Shown here: piece after piece, positions 33,815 through 42,910 of the stretch
Position numbering within the stretch: the first letter of the stretch is position 1
Layout of the letters: each line of letters begins with the position of its first letter
Assembly (NCBI RefSeq): GCF_000306765.2
Contig: NC_017944.1
Location: 124,001 to 188,000 of the forward strand
Direction of reading: 5' to 3'
DNA length: 64,000 nt
Source: Haloferax mediterranei ATCC 33500
GTDB taxonomy: Archaea; Halobacteriota; Halobacteria; Halobacteriales; Haloferacaceae
Position numbers and translations under genes: made by a program
The notes under the pieces: generated by a model
Seen by the model: only the letters and a program-made list of their open reading frames with translations
What the model was told of the DNA's origin: nothing
Database searches by the model: none

Positions 33815-35455
33815 GTGAAACGAACAAAGACAAACACCACCTTTGGGGAAAGGGGGGATGAGATTACGAACGGGCCGAAAATCAACAGGCGGACGTACAT
33901 ACAGGGTGCCACCGGCACTCTCGCAGTGGGAGGATATGTGTTCCACCCAGTCAACAACGTACGGGCAAGTTCGATGAGCGTTGAGATTCCACAAACGTAC
34001 CTCGACCGGTTCGAGAATATCGTGAACGTAGTTGAGGCGGGTGCCGACGCAACCGGGAACGTCCCAATCGACGATGTTCTCTCACAGAACGTCGGGAACG
34101 ACACACTATTTGTCTTCCCTGAAGGTCGGTACCTGATGAACCAACAACTCCGGGAGACGGGGTTCGAGAACCTCGGCTTCTACGGACCGAATGCGACCGT
34201 CACACATGGAACAATCGACGCAATTGAGGACAAGATCGTGACTGCAGGTGAGTTCTCGGGACCGTCACGGTTCTTCCGACTTGGCGTCATTTACGCACCC
34301 GGGCGTGACCTCCTCTTCGAGGGGTTAACCTTCGATTTCACTGCCCCACAGTCGGGGATTCGGGCTATCGAGGCCTACGTCACTGACGGATTGGAAGTCC
34401 GTGACATCACCATCACCGGACAACACGACACCGGAACTTTCGGCCCGGCGCTTTTCAGTGTAACCGCGGCAAACGGGACTGGAATCATTGAGCGATTCAA
34501 AGCACCCGATGGTGCTGCGTACACCGAAGACACGATTGGGGATATTGATCTCGGCCCAACTGGGATGCTCATCGACCCTTACAGCGCCGGAACGCTCCGA
34601 ATCGTCGACTGCGAACTCGGTCGATTCCCCGACAACGGTCTCTACGTCTCCGGCGCGAACGGAACGGTCCACGTCGAAGGCGGAACATATAAGAACAGTT
34701 CCATCAGTTCGGTTCGCCTCAAAGGGTACGGAAGCAGTGTTCGTGGCACGACGGTCGTTATCGACGAGTTTGTTCAGGGAATTAGTCAGCGAGGCATTCG
34801 TCTCGACGACGGGTCGAACCTTCGAATCGAAGATACCACAGTATCAATCACCGGCCCGATAGAAGATGCCATTCGCGTCCTCAACGACGTTGAGACCGCA
34901 GCAATCCGGGACTGCGACATCGTCTTAAACGACGACGGGGGATGTGCGCGTGGTATCCAGATTACCCCGGACGCCGGGCGCGTCGAAATCCTCGACTCCA
35001 CTATCGAGATTGAGGGGTCAAACTTCGCGGTGTACGTCCAGGGACGCAACGTCACCGAGGACTCGACGGTACTGATGAAGAACATCTCAATCACCGGGCC
35101 GGCACCCGGAGAGACGGCCCGCGAAGCACTTCGCATCGAACGTGCAAACGGTCGGTTCGAGAACCTCGCTATCGACCAACCCGGCGAGGACTACCGGCGC
35201 TGTGCCGAGATTCTGGCCGACGACAACCTGTTCGTCGGCGGTACCTACAAATCGACGCACCACCCGTTCATCAACAAGGGCAACCGGACGCGCTTCGACG
35301 ATATCACCGCGCAGTCGTACAGCGGGCGACAGGCTATCAAACTGTACAGCGAGGGCACCGACGTAGTCATCATGGACTCGGTCCTCTACGGAGGGTACAC
35401 CGACAAGGGCGCAGAAGGGTTCGTGGTCGACAACACCGAAATGCCCCCGGCCTGA
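33815..35455 (+). CDS. Tat-exported right-handed beta-helix protein, copy 2
   Basis: A 546-aa paralog of the 30296 protein. The start is GTG 33815; the ATG just before it is followed by a stop. This start is needed to include the Tat motif INRRTYIQGATGTLAVGG (Arg25-Arg26). The mature part shares many blocks with copy 1: GQHDTGTFGPALF, PDNGLYVS, GGTYKNSSISSVRLKG, ISQRGIRLDDGS, QPGEDYRR. Copy 1 has the matching GQHDSGKYGP, PDNGLY, GGSYKNS, QRGIRLDGG and DDYRRG. They bracket a GT2 gene and a bat regulator. The role is probably on the cell-surface polysaccharide. A TATA-like TATTTAAAA lies near 33752. Confidence 0.8.
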   Translation: MKRTKTNTTFGERGDEITNGPKINRRTYIQGATGTLAVGGYVFHPVNNVRASSMSVEIPQTYLDRFENIVNVVEAGADATGNVPIDDVLSQNVGNDTLFVFPEGRYLMNQQLRETGFENLGFYGPNATVTHGTIDAIEDKIVTAGEFSGPSRFFRLGVIYAPGRDLLFEGLTFDFTAPQSGIRAIEAYVTDGLEVRDITITGQHDTGTFGPALFSVTAANGTGIIERFKAPDGAAYTEDTIGDIDLGPTGMLIDPYSAGTLRIVDCELGRFPDNGLYVSGANGTVHVEGGTYKNSSISSVRLKGYGSSVRGTTVVIDEFVQGISQRGIRLDDGSNLRIEDTTVSITGPIEDAIRVLNDVETAAIRDCDIVLNDDGGCARGIQITPDAGRVEILDSTIEIEGSNFAVYVQGRNVTEDSTVLMKNISITGPAPGETAREALRIERANGRFENLAIDQPGEDYRRCAEILADDNLFVGGTYKSTHHPFINKGNRTRFDDITAQSYSGRQAIKLYSEGTDVVIMDSVLYGGYTDKGAEGFVVDNTEMPPA

Positions 35456-35467
35456 GGTGGGGAAGGA

Positions 35468-35484
35468 CTTACCCACCCGATAAT
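35468..35484 (+). promoter_or_regulatory. 17-bp glycan-locus element ahead of the GT4 gene
   Basis: CTTACCCACCCGATAAT, perfect in both halves, ends 32 nt before ATG 35517. Confidence 0.65.
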
Positions 35485-35516
35485 CTTGAGGGCGGACTTC
35501 GAACGAACCCCAACGC

Positions 35517-36746
35517 ATGGACCACGACCGATTGGCCGATATGGACCTTCTCGTCATCTCACACGGGTACAAACACTTCGTCAAATCGCAGGTCGACGTA
35601 CTCGCGGACTACGTCAACTCCATCCACGTCTGCGTCAGATACAACTGGTTCGCGGACGTGGCGTCGCGCCTACCGATAGACGGCGGCGAAGGATTCGGAA
35701 AGGACGCGAAAATCGCCCAGACGGGCGTTCCAAACAACGTCCACGTCATCGAGACACCGCTTTTGTATCTCCCGTTGGACATCCAGCGCGAGCATCTCCT
35801 CGGACAACAGCACGTCCGGAAAGTCCGGAACCAACTCAAATCGTACCCCGTCTCGTTCGACCTGATTCACTGCCACATGTCGTGGACATCCGGATACGTC
35901 GGGGCACGCCTGAAAGACGAACTCGACATTCCGTACGTCCTGACCGTCCACGCGAACCGTGACTGGTTCGAGTCACAACTCCAATCCGGCAACGAGCGAC
36001 TGTACGAGGCGTGGGCCGAAGCCGACCGACTCATCCGCGTCAATCGCCGCGACCGCTCGAAACTCGAACCCTACAACGACGACGTGGTCCACATCCCCAA
36101 CGGGTACGACACGGATATTTTCGAACGAATTCCCACGTCGAAAGCCCGCGAGAGACTCGGCGTCGACGCCGACACCCCCCTCGTATTCGCGCTCGGGACG
36201 TTGAAGCCGCGAAAAGGGTTCCAGCACTTGATGCGTGCGATGACGCGAGTTCACGAATCCGAACCGGAGGCACGACTCGTCATCGGCGGGCAGGGAGGGA
36301 TGCAAGACGAACTCGAATCGCTCGCCGAAGAGTTGGGCATCGACGACCAGACCGACCTGCTCGGATACGTCGAATCGGAGACGCTGAACGACTGGATGAA
36401 CGCCGCCGACCTGTTCGTCCTCCCGAGTTACAGCGAAAGTTTCGGTGTCGTTCAACTGGAGGCGATGGCCTGCGGGACGCCCGTCGTGGCAACCAAAAAC
36501 GGCGGGAGCGAGGAGGTCATTGCGAGCGACGACTACGGATTACTCGTCGAGGGACCCGAGTCACACGATGAACTCGCCGACGCCGTGGTCAGGGCGCTCC
36601 ACCGAGACTGGAACGCCGATGCCATCGAGGCGTACGCGAACGAGTTCACGTGGGAGAACGTCTGTGAAGAGATAGCCGACCTCTACGTCGAAGTCCTCGA
36701 AGCAGACGAAGAACGCAAAGATCAAACCGTCACGATGAGCCACTAA
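35517..36746 (+). CDS. GT4 family glycosyltransferase
   Basis: A 409-aa GT-B enzyme. The N-terminal acceptor half begins MDLLVISHGYKHFVKSQV (Met9 at 35541 is a possible start) and includes FDLIHCHMSWTSGYVGA and YVLTVHANRD. The C-terminal donor half shows VFALGTLKPRKGFQHLM, LVIGGQGGMQDEL, LFVLPSYSESFGVVQLEAMA (the E-x7-E motif) and GTPVVATKNGGSEEV. It is a retaining transferase using a nucleotide sugar, probably adding one residue of the local glycan on the cytoplasmic side. It runs convergently with the flippase gene. Confidence 0.9.
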   Translation: MDHDRLADMDLLVISHGYKHFVKSQVDVLADYVNSIHVCVRYNWFADVASRLPIDGGEGFGKDAKIAQTGVPNNVHVIETPLLYLPLDIQREHLLGQQHVRKVRNQLKSYPVSFDLIHCHMSWTSGYVGARLKDELDIPYVLTVHANRDWFESQLQSGNERLYEAWAEADRLIRVNRRDRSKLEPYNDDVVHIPNGYDTDIFERIPTSKARERLGVDADTPLVFALGTLKPRKGFQHLMRAMTRVHESEPEARLVIGGQGGMQDELESLAEELGIDDQTDLLGYVESETLNDWMNAADLFVLPSYSESFGVVQLEAMACGTPVVATKNGGSEEVIASDDYGLLVEGPESHDELADAVVRALHRDWNADAIEAYANEFTWENVCEEIADLYVEVLEADEERKDQTVTMSH

Positions 36747-36871
36747 TCCCCACCGCGTTTCATCGTACCCTCCATTTTAGCCACCGTCGTTCCCGACGGG
36801 CGTCCGGAAGAACCAATCGGGAACAGTGTAGCGCCGAGTACGAGAAAGTGGAGATAGTCGAACGTCGGCCA

Positions 36872-39427
36872 CTAGAGTGCGTTTCGACCAGCGAGTACGG
36901 CAACACCGACGAAAAGAGCCGAATGGAACAACGGAATCCCACTCGTTGGCGTCCACAGTGAACCCAGCCAATCGACCAGAGACATCGACTGGACCATCAA
37001 CAGTGCCGGCCCGTCGTTGGTTGAACTCGTGTTCTCGCTGGTTGTCGTCCCGTCTGTCGGTGTCTCAGTCGACCGAGTCGTTGTGGTCGTCGTCTCTGTC
37101 GATGTCTCAGTTGTCGTCGAGGCTGTTGACGTGACTGTCGTCGTTTCGGTCGTCGTTGTGGTTGTGTCGTTTTCCGGCGTGTCCGTCGTCGTTGCTGTCG
37201 TTGTCGTCGTCTCGGCGGGCGTATCTGTTGTCGTGGTCGTACCGTTCGTCGGCGTGTTAGTCGGCGTCGTCGTGTCAGTCGGCGTCGTTGTGCCGTTTTC
37301 CGGCGTGTCAGTCGGCGTCGTCGTCGTATTGTTCGTCGGTGTCTCCGTCGTCGTTGTCGTCGTATTGTTCGTCGGTGTCTCCGTCGTCGTTGTCGTCGTG
37401 TTGTTCGTCGGTGTCTCCGCCGTCGTTGTCGTCGTGTTGTTCGTCGGTGTCTCCGTCGTCGTGTTGTTCCCAGGTGTGACTGCTGTAGTTGTGTTATTAC
37501 CTGGTGTGTTCGTCGTGGTTGTCGGACTCGGTGCATTGTCATTGTCATCGTCGTCATCATCGTCACCACCACCGAAGAACCATCCTCCGCCGTCGTCGGA
37601 CTCGGTTGTCGTCGTCGAATTCGTCGGCGAGTCCGTAGCTGACCCAGTCGGTGTTGGGGAGGCGGTTTCGGTCGCCGGGGCATCGGTTGTAACCGGTATC
37701 GGCGTGTCCGTAACGGGGACTGGAGTATTTACATCGGGGACTGGAGAGTCGCCGTCAAGAGACGGACCAATATCGACTCCGGGGACGCCCACGGCGAGTG
37801 CGACCCCCGAAATCGAAAGGAGGACACCGAAGATGAGAAGGATACGCTGGAGCGTATTCTCGTTCCACTTACTCCACGACGCCTGCTCCCGTGACGGTGT
37901 CCTATCGTCGCTGGTGCCGTCCCGGCGTGCTCGCGCGGCAGCGGCGTACGGCCCCACAAAACCGGGAAGCGATTCCATCACGTCCAGCGCCTCGTCGACG
38001 CTGACCGCACCAATCATAAACGCCACCGTCACGAAAACGAGAAGCCCCGTCGGTGGGACGACGATAAGGGCGGTGAGACTGTTTTGGATGGTCATCGAGA
38101 GAAGGACGATAGGAACGCCAGCGATGAATCCCGTTGCGACCACACGACCGAGTCGAGCATCCGAGAACGGCTTGAATCCGATGTGTCGAGCGCTCAGAAG
38201 ATTAAAAACCGGAAGTGACGAGTAGCCGGTTGTCGTTGCAATTGCCGCACCGATAATGCCGTATCGCGGAATCAAAAACGCGTTCAACCCGAGGTTCAGC
38301 ATCGCCGCAGCACCGGTTGCGGCGATGAGCGGCTTCATGTCTCCTTTCGCGTGGCTAATCGTGAGAATCGGTCTGACAACTGCGAATCCGATAGTCCCCG
38401 GCAGGAGAATAAGAAGCGGTGTGACGACCGGCATCGACCCGTCGCCAAGATAAAGCGGGACGAAGTCCTTCGCCAGCGCCCCCAGTCCGAGCGACAACAG
38501 GAGGACGATGAGCATTCCATAGCGCGTGACCCGCGACGCAATCTCGTTGATCTGGTCGATGCGGTCTTCGGCCCAGAGGTCGGAAACAGACTGAATGAGC
38601 ATCGACTGAATCGAGCGGGGAATTACCCAGAGGAGTTGGCTAATGACCAGCGCGGACTTATAGTATCCAACTTGCGTCTCAGTGACGTACGACGCGAGCA
38701 TCAGCACGTCGACGTGGTACATCGACGTGAGAAACAGCATGTAAACCACCGACAGATGGTTGAAATTAAACAGCTCCTTGGTCGGGAATCCCTCCGGTGT
38801 CGTAGAGAATACGCCGCGAAGCGAGATACTGGTTCGGAGCCACCACAGCGCGAGCAACGCGACGAGCGTGTTGACGACGATGAGACCAACCATCAGTCCC
38901 CCAATCTCGAATCCGAGGGAGGCGATACCGATGAGTGTGATTCGGGTGCCGACCTTGTTGAGCACACGCAGCGGCTCCGAGCGGTGCTCTTGCTTGAGAC
39001 CCATCAAGGAGCGACGGGAGTATTCACGGAACTGTGTCGCGATGGTCAGCCCGGCCAACCCATAGAATCCGATCACGTACTTCTGACCGAGATACTGAGA
39101 GACGAGACCAAAGCTGGCTGCAGCGGCGAACGCGACCGCCGTCAACACCGCAAGGACGGTCCCGAGACGAAAGTAGTAGCCGAATACGTGCGTCTTCCAA
39201 TTGTGGAACGGGCGTTCTTCGGCGAGGTACTTTTTAGCACCGCTGTTGATACCTGAACTCATCAGGATAGTTGAGATACCGAACACTGCGGTGAGGGTGC
39301 TGTAGCGCCCGTAGAGTTCGAAACCCAGAGTCGTAATAAAAATCGGCGTCAGGACCACCGAAGACAGCACGATGAAGATGCGCCCCCCGGCGATAGAGAG
39401 AAACGCGGTGACCATATTCCGGTTCAT
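36872..39427 (-). CDS. Wzx/MATE-type polysaccharide flippase fused to a mucin-like Thr-rich tail
   Basis: An 851-aa protein. Residues 1 to about 490 are a 12-14 helix lipid-linked oligosaccharide flippase (GRIFIVLSSVVLTPIFITTL, helix pairs, LFNFNHLSVVYMLFLTSMYH, VTRYGMLIVLLLSLGLGALA). After an extra helix near 540-560 comes a region of some 230 residues of Thr, Pro and Asn with an acidic Gly/Asp patch (GGGDDDDDDDNDN). It is built on tandem repeats (ETPTNNTTTTTT) and is rich in NxT sequons. A final hydrophobic helix (SALFVGVAVLAGRNAL) ends the protein. Flippases of this family normally stop after the helix bundle at about 480 residues. The tail should be outside and heavily glycosylated, perhaps a target or a tether. 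Confidence 0.8.
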   Translation of the reverse strand: MNRNMVTAFLSIAGGRIFIVLSSVVLTPIFITTLGFELYGRYSTLTAVFGISTILMSSGINSGAKKYLAEERPFHNWKTHVFGYYFRLGTVLAVLTAVAFAAAASFGLVSQYLGQKYVIGFYGLAGLTIATQFREYSRRSLMGLKQEHRSEPLRVLNKVGTRITLIGIASLGFEIGGLMVGLIVVNTLVALLALWWLRTSISLRGVFSTTPEGFPTKELFNFNHLSVVYMLFLTSMYHVDVLMLASYVTETQVGYYKSALVISQLLWVIPRSIQSMLIQSVSDLWAEDRIDQINEIASRVTRYGMLIVLLLSLGLGALAKDFVPLYLGDGSMPVVTPLLILLPGTIGFAVVRPILTISHAKGDMKPLIAATGAAAMLNLGLNAFLIPRYGIIGAAIATTTGYSSLPVFNLLSARHIGFKPFSDARLGRVVATGFIAGVPIVLLSMTIQNSLTALIVVPPTGLLVFVTVAFMIGAVSVDEALDVMESLPGFVGPYAAAARARRDGTSDDRTPSREQASWSKWNENTLQRILLIFGVLLSISGVALAVGVPGVDIGPSLDGDSPVPDVNTPVPVTDTPIPVTTDAPATETASPTPTGSATDSPTNSTTTTESDDGGGWFFGGGDDDDDDDNDNAPSPTTTTNTPGNNTTTAVTPGNNTTTETPTNNTTTTTAETPTNNTTTTTTETPTNNTTTTTTETPTNNTTTTPTDTPENGTTTPTDTTTPTNTPTNGTTTTTDTPAETTTTTATTTDTPENDTTTTTTETTTVTSTASTTTETSTETTTTTTRSTETPTDGTTTSENTSSTNDGPALLMVQSMSLVDWLGSLWTPTSGIPLFHSALFVGVAVLAGRNAL
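37347..37454 (-). repeat. Three full 36-bp tandem repeats encoding the Thr-rich tail
   Basis: Units at 37347, 37383 and 37419 are nearly identical, with a partial unit before and after. Each encodes 12 residues (ETPTNNTTTTTT). Such DNA is prone to slippage, so tail length may vary between strains. Confidence 0.8.
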
Positions 39428-39498
39428 CGGCGCACGCCTCCCGCGTCACTCTGAAACCGTGTACTTGACTGCTCAGTGTGCGCGTCATGACCTCTCAT
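39424..39498 (-). CDS. 24-aa short ORF overlapping the flippase start
   Basis: ATG 39498 starts MRGHDAHTEQSSTRF and the frame ends in a TGA that overlaps the flippase ATG (CGATGA). The same frame is open up to 39618. The arrangement is the same as upstream of the DegT aminotransferase at 45896-45988, whose short ORF also begins ATGAGAGGT. It is too short for homology; translational coupling of the flippase is the plausible role. Confidence 0.35.
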   Translation of the reverse strand: MRGHDAHTEQSSTRFQSDAGGVRR

Positions 39499-39589
39499 TG
39501 ACTTCACAATGCGCGCGCCCTGACAGCGCATCAGTCGCTGGCCGCTTGTTGTCCGGTGATTCACGTACATAATAAACGAATGAGGAGCG

Positions 39590-39958
39590 TCAGTTAGCCG
39601 ACGCTCGCTTGCTTCCAATCGAGTTCCCTGGGAGCGTCACGTCCATCTGCTCGGTGTACGCCGCGTCGATATTCGACGTGTTCGACGTATTCGACGTGGT
39701 GGTCGTGTTCGACGTGGACTCGTTTCCGCCCGAGTCTGTCGATTCATTGTAAGTGGTCGTATCCGAGTCGGTCGTATCGGCGGTCGCCGGCGAAGTAGTC
39801 GTGACTACTCCCGTCGTTTCGACGGTGGTTGCGTTGGTGTGTGTCTCACCAGTGTCATCCCCAGCGGGTGACGAACAACCGGCCGTCGTCATCAGAAGGG
39901 CGACGAGGAGGGCAATACTGGCGCGTTTCAGTGCTCGTGTTGAGATGTCCATTTCCAA
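39590..39958 (-). CDS. Thr/Asn-rich lipoprotein
   Basis: A 122-aa protein with a signal peptide (SIALLVALLMTTAGCSS) and a lipobox cysteine at residue 28, so it is lipid-anchored outside the cell. The rest is almost all Thr, Ser, Asn and Asp with at least six N-glycosylation sequons (NAT, NES, NES, NTT, NTS, NTS). Composition is like the flippase tail next door, which suggests a small glycosylated surface protein. Met3 (39952) is an alternative start. A diverged copy of the 17-bp element lies about 32 nt upstream. Confidence 0.7.
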   Translation of the reverse strand: MEMDISTRALKRASIALLVALLMTTAGCSSPAGDDTGETHTNATTVETTGVVTTTSPATADTTDSDTTTYNESTDSGGNESTSNTTTTSNTSNTSNIDAAYTEQMDVTLPGNSIGSKRASAN

Positions 39959-39989
39959 CCCAGACGGGACATCACACCCACCCCTCGTT

Positions 39990-40006
39990 ATTATCGTGTA
40001 CGTAGA
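39990..40006 (-). promoter_or_regulatory. Diverged 17-bp element ahead of the lipoprotein; reversed-type site beside it
   Basis: On the minus strand TCTACGTACACGATAAT keeps ACGATAAT and ends 32 nt before ATG 39958. Directly next to it, CTTATCAGCCGGATAAT at 40012-40028 on the plus strand matches the consensus with two changes, but is 246 nt from the next plus-strand start. Confidence 0.4.
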
Positions 40007-40220
40007 TACTGCTTATCAGCCGGATAATGCGGAACAACAGACGAGGGCCACATCAAAACGGGACACGAGTGCACGCGCGAAAAACGATTGACTGCGAATT
40101 CTCACGCTTGGTACTCACGTATCCACTTGTTGTCAGGGAGGTCACAAGCTACAGGGCTGTAGTCGACTCCTTGCCGAGCGAAATCACACGAGCGTAGCTG
40201 CGATTTCGTCGACAGATGCT

Positions 40221-40237
40221 GTTACCAGACCGATAAT
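40221..40237 (+). promoter_or_regulatory. 17-bp glycan-locus element ahead of the second GT2 gene
   Basis: GTTACCAGACCGATAAT differs from the consensus only in the first base and ends 36 nt before ATG 40274. The rest of the gap 39959-40273 shows no gene. Confidence 0.65.
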
Positions 40238-40273
40238 AAAGCAACTCCAACGCGGAGTAACAGTCGATACTCG

Positions 40274-41188
40274 ATGCCGACAGTGAGCGTCATCATTCCC
40301 ACGTACAACCGAGCAGAAGTCCTCCCGCGCGCCATCGACAGCGCTCTCGACCAAACGCTGTCGGATGTCGAGGTAATCGTCATCGACGACGCCTCCACGG
40401 ACGACACGGAAACAGTGGTAACCTCGTACGACGAGCCACGAGTAACCTACCTCGCCCACGAGACGAACCGCGGCGGAAGCGCCGCCCGCAACACCGGAAT
40501 CGAGGTCGCGACGGGTGACTATATCGCGCTTCTCGACTCCGACGATGAGTGGGCACCGACAAAACTCGAACGGCAGGTAGAGACGTTAGAACAGCGGTCC
40601 AGTGAATGGGTCGCCGCCTACTGTGGAACAACCCTCATCGACGACGAAGGGGCTAATCCCGTCTGGGAACGAATCAAGTCATTCGTGGGACTCCACAGCG
40701 CAAAGGAGGGGAGAGAAGGCGGCGAAGAACTCGTCAAAGAGGTCCTCATGGAGAATCTCCACACCAGCGCCGGGTCGACACTCATCGTCGACTCCGATGT
40801 CGTGGACCAAATCGGCGGTTTCGACGAATCGTTCGACCGGTATCAGGACACCGAGTTCCTCATTCGCGTGCTCAAACAGGGGAAACTCGCTTACATCGAC
40901 GAACCCCTCTTACGACGGTATCCCTCCGGAGGGCCGAGTGCAGATTCAGTCCGGCAGGCGAACACCCATTACCTGCGGACGTTCGCCGAGGACGTTGTCG
41001 AACTAGAAACGCGTGGATACGACGTCACGGGGATACATCAGTACGCACTCGCCTCGCTCTACCTGCGCGAAGGTCGGTTCAACCGCGGACTCGCGTACCT
41101 TCGCGCTGGTCAGACACCCGGCCTGCGGCAGCTTCCCGGACTTCTCTACACTGTCTGTACCGGCATCCAAACGAGACTCACAGACTGA
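40274..41188 (+). CDS. GT2 family glycosyltransferase (cytoplasmic)
   Basis: A 304-aa GT-A enzyme without membrane helices. Motifs: VSVIIPTYNRAEVLPRAIDS at the start, VEVIVIDDASTDDTE, NRGGSAARNTGIEVATGDYI, ALLDSDDEWAP (the DxD metal site), and FDESFDRYQDTEFLIRVLKQ in the acceptor part. It probably extends the lipid-linked glycan with an activated sugar made by this locus. Monocistronic; the next gene converges on it. Confidence 0.9.
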   Translation: MPTVSVIIPTYNRAEVLPRAIDSALDQTLSDVEVIVIDDASTDDTETVVTSYDEPRVTYLAHETNRGGSAARNTGIEVATGDYIALLDSDDEWAPTKLERQVETLEQRSSEWVAAYCGTTLIDDEGANPVWERIKSFVGLHSAKEGREGGEELVKEVLMENLHTSAGSTLIVDSDVVDQIGGFDESFDRYQDTEFLIRVLKQGKLAYIDEPLLRRYPSGGPSADSVRQANTHYLRTFAEDVVELETRGYDVTGIHQYALASLYLREGRFNRGLAYLRAGQTPGLRQLPGLLYTVCTGIQTRLTD

Positions 41189-41225
41189 GATTGTGACGAC
41201 CGCGTCGGCCGAAACCACCGAACAA

Positions 41226-42593
41226 TCACTCGTCAAACGGTGATTTAGCACCCTCGGGCATCGCCCCCGCCTCGGCGACGATATTCTGCCGTCCGACGCT
41301 GATCTTTTCTACCATCCCGTTGTCGCTCATCTTCGAGAGTAATCGACTGACCTTGGATTTTGACCAGTTCGTTCGTTCGACGATTGTGCTCTGATAGACC
41401 CACCCGTCGTTCTCCCGGAGCAGTTTGAGTACTTTTTCTTCACCGGTCGAAGTTCGCTGTGACGCCTGCTGAGATTCGAGTCGGTCGAATTTTTGTGCGG
41501 CAGACGGACGAGACGGGGAGGACTCCGATTCAGAGTTAGACTCCGGGGCAGGGTCGGATTCAGGTTCAAATCCAGGCACCACCGTTACGATGACCGCAAA
41601 GAGCGACTCAATCTTCGAGAACCACGACGAGATTGTCCCCTCCAACTGGTACCGCGACGAGGCGAAGAACCATCGCCCACAGACCGTGAGGATACCGAAG
41701 AGCGTCCCACTAGCGAACAAGAGCATCGGCGTCGTCGTACCGTCGCTCGTTTCCGTTCCCAGTCTCGTCTCAAAACCGTCGCTCAACCCGTCACCGTCCG
41801 TATCGGCATCGACGAAACTACTGTTGTGTTTGTACTCATACGAATCGCTAAGCCCGTCGCCGTCGGTATCAGCGGTCGCATCCTTTGGCGGCGACCCGTG
41901 CTCGACTTCGACGCCGTCGGGGATGCCGTCGTCGTCGGTGTCGGGGTCAGTCGGTGACAGCGACCTGGACAACTCGGCAGCGTCAGTCAAGTTATCGGCG
42001 TCAGTATCAGCTTTCGCTGGTGATGTGCCGTAATTTATTACTTCAGCGCCATCTCCGAGGCTGTCGTTGTCGGTGTCCATGAGAAACATCGACGAATTGT
42101 TCGCCAACTCGTTTGCGTTCGTGAGTTTGTCGCCGTCGATGTCGCCATCCTTCCGAATAATCGAGATGTTGATGGTGTCGGTGCCGAGTTTCTTGGGCTC
42201 CGCCGGAAATTCATCCCAGAGGACGACCGTGATGTTGTTTGAACCCTCGAACGAAGAGAGATTGTCGTAGTCAAACGTCGCGGTTCGGTTACTGGGGTTC
42301 AGCTCCTTGTACTGACAGGCGGCTGTCTGGCCAGTTTCGTTTTGCACGCATACCTTGTAGAAGCTCGACTCGTTAGAGGCATTAAATCTCACCACGAGCG
42401 TGTTTGGTTGCGACTCCCAAAGGAACGTTGACCTACCCGTCTCTTTAGCCGGAACCGTATCCGTAAATTCCCCTTCGACGAATACCTCGTGGTCGGTGGT
42501 GTCGTTCGAACCAGCAACGGCCACAGGAACGATAGCCGCGACGGCTACGAACACAGTCACCAGAAGAAGGGCCTTAGTTCGAGACATCATCAC
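41226..42593 (-). CDS. Transmembrane one-component regulator: thrombospondin-type-3 calcium repeats outside, winged helix inside
   Basis: A 455-aa protein. Residues 1-27 are a signal peptide. Residues about 30-150 form a beta-rich domain with many N-glycosylation sequons. Residues about 152-285 carry five or six calcium-binding repeats of the thrombospondin type-3 kind (DTDNDSLGDGAEV, DTDDDGIPDGVEV, DTDGDGLSDSYEY, DTDGDGLSDGFET). A membrane helix follows near 293-312, then a Ser/Glu/Pro linker. Residues about 387-445 are a winged helix (EEKVLKLLRENDGWVYQSTI, WSKSKVSRLLSKMSDNGMVE). Such a layout could pass an outside state, such as calcium or surface-glycan status, to DNA. A relative of the winged helix is at 47303-47851. 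Confidence 0.8.
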   Translation of the reverse strand: MMMSRTKALLLVTVFVAVAAIVPVAVAGSNDTTDHEVFVEGEFTDTVPAKETGRSTFLWESQPNTLVVRFNASNESSFYKVCVQNETGQTAACQYKELNPSNRTATFDYDNLSSFEGSNNITVVLWDEFPAEPKKLGTDTINISIIRKDGDIDGDKLTNANELANNSSMFLMDTDNDSLGDGAEVINYGTSPAKADTDADNLTDAAELSRSLSPTDPDTDDDGIPDGVEVEHGSPPKDATADTDGDGLSDSYEYKHNSSFVDADTDGDGLSDGFETRLGTETSDGTTTPMLLFASGTLFGILTVCGRWFFASSRYQLEGTISSWFSKIESLFAVIVTVVPGFEPESDPAPESNSESESSPSRPSAAQKFDRLESQQASQRTSTGEEKVLKLLRENDGWVYQSTIVERTNWSKSKVSRLLSKMSDNGMVEKISVGRQNIVAEAGAMPEGAKSPFDE

Positions 42594-42910
42594 AGGACCG
42601 GAGTTCTAGGTGGGTGTAGCCACTGAAAGCGAGACACTGAGTCGCTCCGCTCACAGTGGTTTGCGGGGCAACTCTGTCCGAGTCTCGACTGATATGGGAG
42701 CACGTGGCTGTATTCATGGGATTCAGTTGTGTATTATTTGATAGACTTTGCTTCACCAATATGAATCTCACGGCAGATAGAAGAGAAAAAGCCGATGACA
42801 GAGAACATCAAGGGTTCAATGAAATTCGTCGACCACAACCAAATCACACAGCATACACAGTTTGAACTGGACGAGTGATTCAGGATACAAGGATGCAGTG
42901 CAGTAGGACG
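42594..42910. other. 317-bp stretch between the calcium-repeat regulator and the DUF7344-like gene
   Basis: No gene is supported. Downstream of about 42700 the DNA is AT-richer. It should hold the promoter of the calcium-repeat regulator (start 42593), but no clear TATA box or 17-bp element is visible. Confidence 0.35.
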
